Below are positions 54,171 to 64,000 of a stretch of 64,000 nucleotides of DNA, one piece after another. The notes beneath the pieces are model-generated. The model was not told the origin of the DNA and did not search any database. It saw only the letters and a program-made list of their open reading frames with translations. Source of the stretch: Sycon ciliatum (taxonomy: Eukaryota; Porifera; Calcarea; Leucosolenida; Sycettidae); NCBI RefSeq assembly GCF_964019385.1, contig NC_088646.1, positions 1,253,217-1,317,216 on the forward strand. The letters are read 5' to 3'. The position numbers and the translations under genes are program-made. Within the stretch, counting starts at the first letter, position 1. Every line of letters starts with the position of its first letter.

Positions 54171-56452
54171 ACCGAACATCGCAAGGCTGAGTAACCCTTG
54201 GTGTTGCCAGCGGTGCACACCGGCCCAGATTTCACTTGCTGCAACCACACATAACTTAAAGTTACACATGTAGTATAATACATTTCACTTCGGCTACGTG
54301 TGAAAAATAGAACCCAGAGGACTAAAACTAAACCCGAACACACACGGACCATGTACTAATAACTCGGTTTCTTTTAAAAACCTTTTCAGTGTTTTCACCC
54401 ATGTGTGCGATGCCATCGCTGACATCGTTTACAGTGCAGTGGTACCACGGACCTAGTCAGCAACACTAGAACAACACAACGGCATGCCATATTAGTGGGT
54501 TAGTTGGCTGCAAAGGAACAAGGACAAATGAAGACATTCAGCGGATGTGAAGTCTTGCTTTGAGCTGCTGCACAGGGGTTTATTTCAGTCCTGTAAATCA
54601 AACAAACTGTGCCACGTTAGTATGTCTTTGTCTGCGTGTGTGTGTGTGTGTGTGGGTGTTGACTGGAGGGATCTTGGCAGCTGCTGAACAGGCAAACTCA
54701 CAACACAGTGGTGTTAGTGTCCATGGAAATGACAGCACAGAGTACTGGTACGAGAATACACCACCACTCACTACAGTCACGTAATCACAATGCCTAGCTG
54801 GACAACAACTGCCTTCATACCTTTGGCGGCCTATTGCTGCTTTTAATTCGCAGGTGTACCGATATCAACGCACCTACCCTACACTAATGATAAGGCTACT
54901 ACAGTGTACACGTACGTACACAATTTTCGTGCTGGCTGAACTATTATTGCTTGAATTGGTGGGCAATATCTGAGAGATTTCCTTATCTGCTCTGTGTCCA
55001 CGCCATCACTTTACTTCACCATCAATCAGTACTATTATTACAGCACTGCTTTGTTCTGTACAAGAGCATTAACCCTATGAAGCATGGACACTAGATTGCT
55101 TACCCAACTACCAACTAACGGACTTGACTCCAACCGACAATATATGTTCTCATGGCAAACACACTGAGCAGACTCAATCACGCACAGTTTTCAATGACTT
55201 ACTTGTAGTCTGAGGGTGGCTTGTAGTCCGGATTCAACTGAATGGCGTCCTGGATCAGCTTATGGCGCTCCTCTTCCATGCGCTTCTTCATGCGAGACTC
55301 GCGTGTGTTCAGTCGTACTCCCTTGTGATCATAGAACGGCTCTGGAGACGGCGAACGGTTTTCCTGTCGTTCGGGAATGCCATAGTCGCCAGCGCGAAGC
55401 ATTTTATTCAGCTCCTCGATGCGAATGTGAACTGAACGAGATGAAAAGATCAGAAATACGAAACATGTGAATGACGATATTTTTAATGCTGGCAAAATTT
55501 CTCTCCATTGGATGGCAGTAAAATCCATTGGATTAGGAAAAATGGCATTTTCATTACTTCTGCTGACTTTACTGTCTCTCCATGTGCGCACTCTATTGCC
55601 GTATTTCTGGGGAAGAGCTGCACCCCCCCCCCCCCCCCCGCACCCGCTCTTGCAGCACATTCCAGCATTTGTTTGTATGAAATGACTATTCGAGGTACAA
55701 GCCAAAGGGGTGATTCCGATCCGATATCCATGCAAAACGTGCAGCACTGACCCCAGAAAATGCGGTGGGTGGAATAGGACTGATGCAAGACAACACCATG
55801 CATCCAGTTTCTATGCCACGTGAGCAGAGTCAGGTGTAGATTGCAGGATCCGGGGCATATTAAATTATTAACAACACGTCACTTTAACTTCGGTCAAAGT
55901 ATGGGAATGCTGGCTTATATCGGATACTGGTACCCGAGGACTAGGCTACAAAACGGGAATGTCGATACCCACTCAACAGTATAATTTATGTACATATGTA
56001 CAGCCACTCAATCTACAGACATTGCAGCTTAGTCCTCGCGGACTCATCAGCGCAGCACCCAGAGATGAAGATGAATTTGGTATCAATGAAAACAATTCTC
56101 AAAGTCAGACTATAACGCATAAAGCATGCTGATGCGGTGTGTGTTACTACAATGCATGACATAACATACTGAGATACTTCTTCTGTTCCTCTTCAGACAG
56201 GTGAGATGGAAGCTGCGTAGGCACAGCGGTGCTCTTTTCTGATTCATTGCCCCAACGGGTCTTCCTGCGCTTGGGGAGATGTGATGTGACAGCTGTAGCA
56301 CAACACCCACACACGCACACATGGGCAAACACACATAAACACACGTGCACGCACACACACACACACACACACACACGCGGACAAACACACATAAACATAT
56401 GCGCGCACGCACACACACATCGCATATGCACACGCAGACATACACACGCGCG

Positions 56453-56492
<40 letters not shown>

Positions 56493-57570
56493 GATACAGA
56501 CACATCTGCATCACCAACAGCTACATGACATTGTATATACTGTAGTAGTTGTGTTTAGAAACATGAGCTCTAAGAAAATTGAATGGACAAGGTGTTCCTT
56601 TCAATAATGATGTTACAAAGTACAGGTTCCAACCATGTACTTCTATTTCCCGCAGCCCATGCGCCTTGAACAAATTCACGAGAAATGGAGGCTTTCGACT
56701 GAGCAACCAGCAATCTTTGAGCAGTTTATTTGTAACTACATGTACTCAGAGTGTGTGCGTCTGAGTTCCCTTCTTGCTACAGCCCGTATGGAATTAACAG
56801 GTGTTCAGATGGTTGGGATATTGATTTGCCAATACTTATCATGTAGAGAGGTTCCGCACTACGTAAAGTTGAGCAACTTTACGCTAGTGGGCGGGAAAAA
56901 CCCGTGAATTCGCGAGTTTGCACTCCACTACGAAAAGTTGTCTACGGAGAGTACGTAGATAGGGCTCTGATAACATAGGTGCTCCGTAAGTGGATTGGGG
57001 TACAAATCTATGACCCGCTCCCCAGGTCGATCCGGTCGTACACTGCCCAGGCGGAGTTGCCAAGGGCAGCTACGTGATTTGAAAACTTCATATGGCGGAA
57101 CACAGATCCGCATGCAGTTTACGTAAGACTTTCCGTAGATCGACTACGTTTTTACTAACGTAAATTACATTATGCGGAACCTCTCTATTGCATGCCGAAG
57201 GTACTGTATATGCTGTTGCTATGGGATTGGTGTTGGATATGTCTGGCATGGCACATGTACACTCAACTATGGCTACACACTAACGTTAGCCTTTCTCACC
57301 TTCCGCTGCTCTTTTAGCAGCCTCAATATGGGCAGTTAGAGCCTGTCGACTTGATGTATCCAAAGTGCTATGCTTCTGGGGAGTCTGCTGTGCCGGCTGC
57401 TGCTGCTGCTGCTGCGTTACTTGCTGAGGCTGCTGCTGCTGTGGCAGAAGCTGAGTTTGAGGTAGCATTGAGGGCTGTCTATTCTGAAGGGCAGGGATGG
57501 CTGCAGCAGCTTGTCTAGCGGCAAGGATAGGGTTGAGTCCCAACGGAGTAGTGTTAGCACCCGTCGCCAT
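46442..57570 (-). CDS. SF1: splicing factor 1 / branchpoint-binding protein
   Basis: Fifteen exons: 57570-57300, 56292-56170, 55431-55203, 53035-52946, 52555-52525, 51853-51803, 50918-50817, 50458-50340, 50097-49957, 49688-49589, 49208-49068, 48405-48309, 48003-47779, 47294-47208 and 46641-46442, giving about 668 aa. SF1 binds the intron branchpoint and U2AF65 in the early spliceosome. Visible parts in order are the start [14 protein letters not shown], a Gln-rich stretch, the U2AF-binding [17 protein letters not shown] (the conserved phospho-serine site), and the KH-QUA2 domain ([50 protein letters not shown]). Two CCHC knuckles follow ([28 protein letters not shown]), then [10 protein letters not shown] and a Pro/Gly/Gln-rich tail. 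Flies and fungi keep two knuckles; human SF1 has one. The end is uncertain: after PPPW the frame reads four codons to TAG, but that point is also a GTAAGT donor. Confidence 0.95.
46704..46802. repeat. (CA)n microsatellite
   Basis: About 99 bp of CA in the last SF1 intron, about 60 bp upstream (minus sense) of the terminal exon. Confidence 0.95.
48588..48883. repeat. long inverted repeat (foldback) in an SF1 intron
   Basis: Left arm 48588-48682 and right arm 48787-48883 are reverse complements over about 95 bp with few mismatches (accaagagtacataaccc; agagtgtgcaacgcc; catagggtcttggtcgagcg), around a 104-nt loop. The inner parts pair weakly too. No target duplication was made out. Confidence 0.82.
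50635..50750. repeat. two (GA)n tracts
   Basis: GA tracts 50635-50695 and 50707-50743 separated by a shared acaaaggacaga spacer. SF1 intron, between the exons at 50340-50458 and 50817-50918. Confidence 0.95.
50960..51655. repeat. inverted interspersed repeat of the ccccgggaaaa family
   Basis: The block near 51030-51090 (ggcgagaccaaaacaaaata, gagattcccgggc) recurs inverted at 51495-51570, so the element has paired ends. It is related to 15220-15660. A smaller perfect palindrome at 51131-51191 lies inside. SF1 intron. Confidence 0.65.
51131..51191. repeat. 61-bp near-perfect palindrome
   Basis: 29-bp perfect arms (acaagcctctgggtcatcct...; 51131-51159 and 51163-51191) separated by only 3 nt. 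A transcript would fold into one long stem. Confidence 0.9.
52092..52170. repeat. (TC)n microsatellite
   Basis: Pure CT/TC tract in the SF1 intron between exons 52525-52555 and 51803-51853. Confidence 0.95.
54078..54169. repeat. (GA)n microsatellite
   Basis: About 92 bp of GA in the 1.8-kb SF1 intron between the exon 55203-55431 and the KH exon 52946-53035. Confidence 0.95.
56345..56492. repeat. interrupted (CA)n/(CG)n tract
   Basis: CA-rich with cgcgcg blocks near 56400-56465, in the first SF1 intron just upstream (minus sense) of the second exon. Confidence 0.93.
56844..57187. mobile_element. TA-flanked MITE (TAGAGAGGTTCCGCA ends)
   Basis: 15-bp perfect inverted ends TAGAGAGGTTCCGCA, with weaker matching further in (acgtaaagt / acgtaaatt). 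344 bp, in the first SF1 intron, 113 bp from the donor of exon 1. Confidence 0.82.
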
Positions 57571-58424
57571 CTTTTAGGTGCTCACGCAAATCCAGCAAGT
57601 GTGGCCCGATTCAAAACCAGCAAAAATAAATAATCAATGCTCGGAGTTTCACAATCTGAAAATTATACAATCCAAGGGCGAAGACTGAACAGCATCGGAT
57701 CCCTTTGTTCAGCTCACAGGCCAAAACAAACGACGAAGGGAAGTAGATTGCAACAAGGTCTGATCGTCACACCACCTGAACTGAAGCGAACTCAGTCGAG
57801 AAACAAACAGTTACATGACAACACTCGTCTTCTTTCTGACAAAGGGAGCTTCAAAAAGTGTGAACAAGGCAAAATTTTCGTAGCTCGGAGATCGGCTGCA
57901 GCGCTAGCGCGCTGGTGATTTCGCGCTAGCATACACGGCAGATCTTGTGCAACGAACGATCGATATCTGCGGGCGCTACCGCGTCCTACCGGCGACGCAA
58001 CGGTATCGGCTACATCACGGCCAAGTGCACGCGCACGTATACCGTCGAACTTACTTCTACACTCGATCGATGACAATCGGATATCCGCGGGCGCGACGCC
58101 GACGACGGCCGACGGGATCAACAATAATAATGCTGGGCAGCGGTTTGGAAGAAGATGCCCAGCTTGCAAAATTCCTTTCGTAATCCAAGCAGTCTCGTAG
58201 ATTTACATCATTCTACTTGCAAGCTTGGTAGAAAATACTGTGCATGCCGCAAACTAGACTGTCTCCATATCTTCACTGAGATAAAGTGCTGATTTCTAAC
58301 CGGAGAAATTGTCGGCCAATGAGGAAGACCGTAGTTCAACTTGAAAGTCGAGTTGTTGAGTCGGAGTTCTCTCTACAGCTACTAATCACAATGCTCTGGT
58401 GACGGGGGTGATTTGAATGATCGA
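57571..58424. promoter_or_regulatory. shared upstream region of divergent SF1 and Bcl-2-like genes
   Basis: The two start codons face away from each other 854 bp apart. The stretch 57890-58110 is rich in CG (cgcgctagcgcgc, cgacgccgacgacggccgac), unlike the flanking introns, which fits a housekeeping two-way promoter. No TATA box stands out. That it drives both genes is inferred from layout only. Confidence 0.5.
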
Positions 58425-61400
58425 ATGGGTCTTATCAAGGAAGATGGATTGTCATGCAGTTCTACCTGCTCTCTAGATCGCTGGACGTTACTAATGGCGT
58501 CGACAGCACTCAAAGTTGATGCCAGCAGCTCACAGCATGACGATCCAGAATTTGTCCAGATTTTGAACATTGTCAGGTCGTGCGTCGCGTCACAACTTCG
58601 CAACGTAAAGGGCTACCGAGAGGAGTTCATAGGAGAATACACTGAACCTGTGACTCGATATGAGAAGAGCGTCTCTGTCATTGTTTCTCACGTGCGAAGC
58701 GAACACGAACGAGAACTCTCCTTGATGTGCGAGAAGCTGTCGGTGACTAAAGAGACGCTATACGCCACGTTTAGAGATGTTGCCAAAGAGTTATTCCTGG
58801 CCAAAGTCAACTGGGGAAGAATCGTGCTCTTGATTGCATTCACTGGATCCCTTTGCGAGTACTGCCTGGATAACAGTAGCAGTAGTGGCAGCGGCCCTGG
58901 CAGAAAAGGGAAAAGGAAACTCGTCCTGGACGATCCGGATTTGCCACACTGCATAGAACAGTTGACGTTATGGACAGCAGAGTTCATGCACGAGGAACTT
59001 GGCCAATGGATCAAAGAGAACGACGGATGGGTGAGTGAAAGTACATGTAGACAACTTATAGATGTGTTCAATGCTATAGACACTGGCAGCTAGCTGCTTC
59101 GGCCACTGATCATCACAGCTACAAGTAAGCCGAACCAACAGCCACGGCAAAAAGTGGCATCACAGTATAGCTCTTCGCTCTAGCGCCAGAGTGCGCCAAC
59201 TACGAAAAGTAGCGAGCGATGCGTTATGCAGCCGCTCTAAAGCGGATAAAAAGTAATAATACTTCGCAGTATGTTCCGTAGTTTATGGTTTTTGCTGTTG
59301 TGCGTGTATGGTATCTGTTGGAGAAATGAAAGCTCAGGGAATATTCGCTGGCTTATGCCATGGTAGCACCCGATTGCCGGTATCAGGGAGTGCTGATTGG
59401 TATTACCGGTATCACATGCCACATGGCATCAACTACCAGTCCTTTGATGATCATTTGTACAAAGCCTATGCCGTTACCGTATTTTCCGGAGTATAGTGCG
59501 CACTTTATAATTATGTGCTATTTTAGGCCCTAAATCGCAGGTGCGCACTATGCTCCGAATATGAAATGCATGTACTTCAATGCAGATTGAAGTGCGAACC
59601 CCCAATGAAGATTGGGGATGCGCGTTATACAAAGGTGCGCACTATACTCCGGAAAATACGGTATCTTCATGTTAGGGATGTTGCTGGAGAAGAGTCATTC
59701 ATTGCAACTGCACATGCGTGTACGGCTGGCCAAGTATTGTGTACTACACGCACAGAAAAGCCCGTCTTGAAGCATTACCATACATGTATATGATGTTCAG
59801 TTGATCCTTATTTACCCGGACTGGGATCTCGGTTATTCGGACTAGCATGTCCAGGTGTTATGGGTTAAAAAAAACTTCAAATGCAGGTTTTCAACATTTT
59901 CTTCCTTGTGTCAACACTAGTTTGTACAATCATGGTATCAGATAAACAATTCAGAACAAAGCCACTAAGTTTATGAGGACTGAGTATCAAGAAGACATCA
60001 AGGAGCGAACAAAGAGTACACGACTTACGGTACAACAACAAGAAGTCTAAGACAACTCCCCTACAAATGTAGAGAGGGTCAGGACCGGGTCTAACACCCA
60101 TACGGTTCAGATGGTCACAAGACCGGAGCTCTACCAACGGTGGATAGTTGTAGAAAGGTCACTGTTTCCGAACACGGTGGTCCTCCACCTTGTTACATGT
60201 TGTCAAGTGTCAACCAACAACATAGTTGAACATGTCTCTGTGATCATGAAATATCCAAAGATGATTTGAGATGCACTTACTCCAACACTTTGGATGGTTA
60301 AACAGGAATATTTCATGTGTATGATGCCAACAGGATAAGTGTGAAATTCAGCTGTCACCCGTACTCCTTTGGTGGTGCGGTCACAGCTATTTCTTTCTTT
60401 TTCAAATTTAAAGTCCTCATACTGACCATAGGCTCCAATCTTGCTAGAATTGAGGAGCAAAGGGTGTTTGCAAATCAAAGGTCAACCTTTGCACTGTGGT
60501 TTGAAGGTCAAAGGTCGATCTTTGCGCTTTCCACCCTAGTGGCACGATTAGTGTCTTCCACTATGTATATCATCAAAGACTGGACCAATGAATCTTTCAA
60601 TAATAACAGTGTTGCCAACCGCCCGTATTTGTCCGTATTTTTACGGAAAAACGAAGTTTTGTCCGCAGTACGGATTTCAATCGAATATCCCGCAAACGAT
60701 CATGTATATGAACGATTGCTAATACCTTCGTAACTCCATCGTTTCTTCGCGAATTCAATAATCGAAGGGTCTACGTGGTAGCAACAACTCCAAGCTATCC
60801 AATGCAACAATCGCTGAAGCGTAACGATGTCGGATTCCAGAGATATCGTGCGCCGTATTCAGGTATTCTTAAAAAGTTACCTCGGCAAAAATCAAATTTT
60901 TGATCGATCTCTTCGCCATTTGTGGGGAAATCCCTTTTTGCTGGGACGAATTTGCTTGCGTATTAGCCTTGGAGACGACTTTGCTGTGTTACCGCTAGGC
61001 CTTGGCGGATAATGCTCGAAAAGATGGCAGATTCTGCTTTTTTTGCACCGAAATTGGCAGAACCATACAAACCTTATGGCGGGCAATTCCTCGAATTCTG
61101 CTCCATTTCTTTATCCACATCGAAAAGATGGCAGATTCTGCTTTTTTTGCACCGAAATTGGCAGAACCATACAAACCTTATGGCGGGCAATTCCTCGAAT
61201 TCTGCTCCATTTCTTTATCCACATACCAAACATGCATGAGACTTACCAGAAAAAGTACCGAATTCTGCCAATTTTTCTGCCGGCATTATCCGCCAAGGCC
61301 TACTACGGTTACCGCGCCTGATTTGTGACGGCTTCATCATGGAGCTTGGCATCCTGGCGTTGCTCCTGCCAAGAGCTTTCCAACAAGCCCTAGATTGTGA

Positions 61401-62025
61401 AAATCAAGCGAAGTAGACCGAAGTTATGACCTGGTGAAGTTGAAAATTGTACTGAATTCGTAGGCTTCACAAGTGAACTCTGTAGCTTGAAAAGTTGCAC
61501 AGTATCGTTTTTTGTTCCAAATTACACTAAATCAGTCAAAATGTTGACCTGAAAAACGAGTACGGAAAACTTTGCAAAATTCTGCAAAATGGCACTGGGC
61601 AGTACGCATGGGGGCAGACTGGGGCACTTGGTAACACTGTAATAATGGTAGATGTAGTATAGAGTAAGTGCGTTGTATTTGTAGTGTGACTAACAGTATG
61701 CGGATCCGATCCATAGTACCGTACCGTGGAGCTGTGACTAATTGTTTGCAGTTTCCTGGTCTATTCTGCCCATTTTCATTTCATTGTACATGTCGAAAAT
61801 AGAACATTAATTTTTGCCCCTTTTGGTTGCGAATAAATAAATAAAAATTTGAAATAATGCATTCTTTTCCTCCTGGTTATCATTGTGTCTTGTTGGCTAC
61901 AGCGAGGGTTTCGTTTCCATTTTGCCTACACGCTGACATATCCTATCTTCAAGTGGGCAGCCATTTGTTCTCTAGGGGTGTTGGGGTTGGTGATGGTCGG
62001 AAGGAGCATAGTCAACCGCCTATAG
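58425..62025 (+). CDS. Bcl-2 family apoptosis regulator (two exons)
   Basis: Exon 1 is 58425-59030 and exon 2 is 61903-62025, giving 242 aa. BH1 is plain near residues 122-143 (AKELFLAKVNWGRIVLLIAF; family pattern NWGRhhAhhxF). BH2 is GQWIKENDGW. Exon 1 ends in GGATGG|GTGAGT straight after the BH2 Trp, the phase-0 intron place shared across Bcl-2 family genes. After a 2.9-kb intron, a good acceptor (TTGTTGGCTACAG) opens 40 codons of matching phase, ending in a hydrophobic anchor (WAAICSLGVLGLVMVG) and a basic tail (RSIVNRL), as expected for outer-mitochondrial or ER membrane insertion. The BH3-like helix (SVIVSHVRSEHERE) lacks the usual Gly-Asp pair. Residues 150-170 form a Ser/Gly/Lys-rich loop. 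An inner ATG at 58494 could also be the start (219 aa). Pro- or anti-apoptotic role cannot be told. It is divergent from SF1. Confidence 0.85.
59475..59663. mobile_element. TA-flanked MITE with perfect 29-bp ends
   Basis: Ends start TACCGTATTTTCCGGAGTAT and pair perfectly for 29 bp. The interior repeats gtgcgcactat. 189 bp, in the Bcl-2-like gene's intron. A lone similar end is seen at 13187 (acagtattttcccaagtatg). Confidence 0.9.
60611..61638. mobile_element. hAT-like element with a nested MITE
   Basis: Left end CAGTGTTGCCAACCGCCCG and the reverse complement of the right end (CAGTGTTACCAAGTGCCCC) share CAGTGTT-CCAA. The flanks are taat-rich, so the target duplication is blurred. It is interrupted by the element at 60996-61302. 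The Bcl-2-like gene's intron holds it, ending about 265 bp before exon 2. Confidence 0.6.
60996..61302. mobile_element. nested TA-flanked MITE with an internal 104-bp duplication
   Basis: Perfect 20-bp ends TAGGCCTTGGCGGATAATGC. Inside are two identical 104-bp tandem copies (61017-61120 and 61121-61224, starting cgaaaagatggcagattctg). It lies within the hAT-like element 60611-61638, so it is the younger of the two. Confidence 0.88.
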
Positions 62026-63609
62026 GAACAGCTGACCTGGGGATTGCCACCGGAGCTAGACCGCAGGCGAAAGCGGCCGCTGCATCATTGAATTGCTGTA
62101 CTGTGTGCAGCAGGCACTGTTACCTTGTGTGCTTGGTGTGCTGCTGCTGCTGCTTTGCGTGTGCTTGGAGCACGGCAGCTGTTCTTCTTACTATTGTGTG
62201 CATGCCAGCTGGCTTGACCGAATCTACTGGTTGGGTTTCAGTGCAGTTTTAACATTGGACGTTGAGTGATGTTTATCCCAGTGCTGTTGTGCCCGAGCTT
62301 TTAATTTACCTCATCAAACGAAGTCATGAAATTCGCTTTACTCAAAGTCTTGGCGTGCTGGATTTTGCTCATCCCCCTTGTCAATAGTATTGAAAAAAGA
62401 CATGGAAAATGTTCTCGGGCTTTGACACGAAACACACTGTGAATTTATCTTTGTCATACGACAGCTGGTGTGTTTGTTGAGTAGAGTGTCATATTGGTTG
62501 TGTCACACATAGGTGTTTGTTTGTTCGTGCTCAGGCCGCCTGTCCATCACGGCCACGGTACCTCCTGTAGTTACTTATCGGTGTACCGTGCTGTTGAAGC
62601 GTGGCGTGTGTGCTTTGCTGGTTGACGTAAAGCTATCCTTCTATCCGATATGGATAAAGATACCAAGAATATTTTCGCTATATTCCTACGCGTGCGTCTG
62701 CATACTTGTTTCCTGCTACATCTCCTGGGAACGGTTTGATCTGGGTGATGTGAACGGTCGGTGTGTGTGTATGGTGTAAGAATGTTTTACTCTGGACGTC
62801 TGCATGCGTGGGAGAGCAATGCCATTTCAGGAACGGTTTCTCTGCTGAATACTGACTCTGGTGCACATGACTGCAATGCTGGAAAGGGGCCCCAGGTCAG
62901 CAGCGCTGGCAAGTGCTGGATATGAGTGATTCATGAAGTCTGTCTGTTGTGCATTGCCGAAATAATACAAAAGGTATGAGTCAATATAATTATGAGTACG
63001 CTAGGATCAGAAATGCACTGGTCAACAGTCAACAGTCCTCAGAATCATCTCCAGGTGGTTGTCTATTGGTGGTGGTGGTACAAGCTATGCCACACCGCTA
63101 GGTAGGCAGACTGAGTGCATTGAGAGGTACTGACTGGGAGTAGTACACAATACATGTCCGCCCTGGTTCAATTGTTCTGAGATTTAGGAGTACGCTGCAT
63201 GCTTCAGATCCCCGGGCCGCTCGACTAGAGTCGCCATTGTGTATTCAAAACTGTAATAAAAAATAATTTTTGTAGAAAAACACAATTAAAAACGATGCCT
63301 ATATGGTTTCATGTATTTTCTGCAGCAACTAAGATCTGCCAACAACAAACAAAACAGTCTTCGAGAAAGGTTAGTGTGGAGGACATGGTCAAGAACTAAA
63401 CCTCTCAAGGCATTGTCATGGGAATAGTGCACTGTTCAGCTGTACTAGTACACATACTACTAGTAGACATACTAGTACAGTAGTAGTCGTGCAATGCTAT
63501 GAAACAGTATATCCGGGCATACCGGCGGTATATTGTGCTTTGTGTGCGTCCTGCAGGGGAGCTGTGAACATAAAATATGATATTTTTACACCTACTAGAT
63601 TACGCTCGC

Positions 63610-63679
<70 letters not shown>

Positions 63680-64000
63680 TTTGGAGGGGGGGGGGGGGGG
63701 CATGATAAAGCTTCAACTCAGTTGCAGAATAAGTATGACATGCAGAAGGGGCCGGCATCTTGACTGGCACTTGTTCTCTGTTTTGTAAGCACGCACTAGG
63801 ATAAAAGGCATCATTAGAAGTCATGGTCGGTTTCAATCGCTCAATGGCACACTACGCCGCACACTGGGTAAAATCTGTCGATGTGTGCCAGCTTTTTGTG
63901 AGGACATCAGACCAGCGATGGCTGTTGCGGTGGCTGTGGCTGTTCTCGATTAGCCCAGATAGCCAGTGCGACTTAGCATACTGCCACCGTGTGATGACTG
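62026..64000. other. region right of the Bcl-2-like gene
   Basis: Probably 3' untranslated sequence and then intergenic. A (TG)n tract lies at 63611-63672, followed by a G run at 63686-63700. Open frames here look like chance; no further gene was recognised. Confidence 0.5.

Noticed and set aside
58413-58424. Start of the Bcl-2-like protein at 58413
   Set aside because: That codon is TTG; the first ATG in frame is 58425.
61857-62252. 131-codon plus-strand ORF with a Cys-rich hydrophobic run
   Set aside because: The same DNA in another frame gives the phase-matched Bcl-2 anchor exon with acceptor and stop; the longer ORF has no family match.

Overview
The window is animal nuclear DNA, probably from a marine invertebrate and possibly a non-bilaterian such as a sponge; I cannot narrow it further. 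The reasons are intron-split genes with GT-AG borders, a Bcl-2 family gene and a synergin gamma gene (both animal families), an SF1 that keeps two zinc knuckles, and introns full of microsatellites and short inverted-repeat transposons. The ACATGTAC-type palindrome recurs throughout. I rebuilt the gene models by reading splice sites and checking phase from exon to exon.

Left part, 1-22269: two tandem, same-strand (minus) paralogues encode secreted right-handed parallel beta-helix proteins. Gene A (starts at 5382) runs off the left edge. Gene B (22269 to 7140) is complete at both ends, with 15 exons. Its coding sequence totals 2294 nt, one short of a multiple of three. The missing base falls in the most conserved motif, so B is either newly broken or carries a sequence error. 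A young, nearly whole Ty3/gypsy LTR element sits antisense in B only 27 bp upstream of a splice acceptor. The introns also hold hAT-, piggyBac- and Tigger-type MITEs and a tandemly doubled tRNA-derived SINE.

Middle, 22270-32164: a repeat-rich gap contains two LINE fragments and an 82-bp perfect hairpin. It is followed by a small four-exon CDP-alcohol phosphatidyltransferase of the CDIPT type (30680 to 28711, 202 aa).

Right, 32165-57570, minus strand: synergin gamma (SYNRG; 12 exons, 1555 aa, exact multiple of three) is followed by splicing factor 1 (SF1; 15 exons, about 668 aa). SF1 is transcribed divergently from a Bcl-2 family gene on the plus strand (58425-62025) across an 850-bp shared upstream region. 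The Bcl-2 gene has the family's intron after the BH2 tryptophan, and I found its membrane-anchor exon 2.9 kb downstream.

The genes do not form one pathway. CDIPT (phosphoinositide synthesis) and SYNRG (AP-1/clathrin trafficking) act in membranes, SF1 in splicing, Bcl-2 in cell death, and the beta-helix proteins outside the cell. No CRISPR array, rRNA gene or intact tRNA gene was seen.
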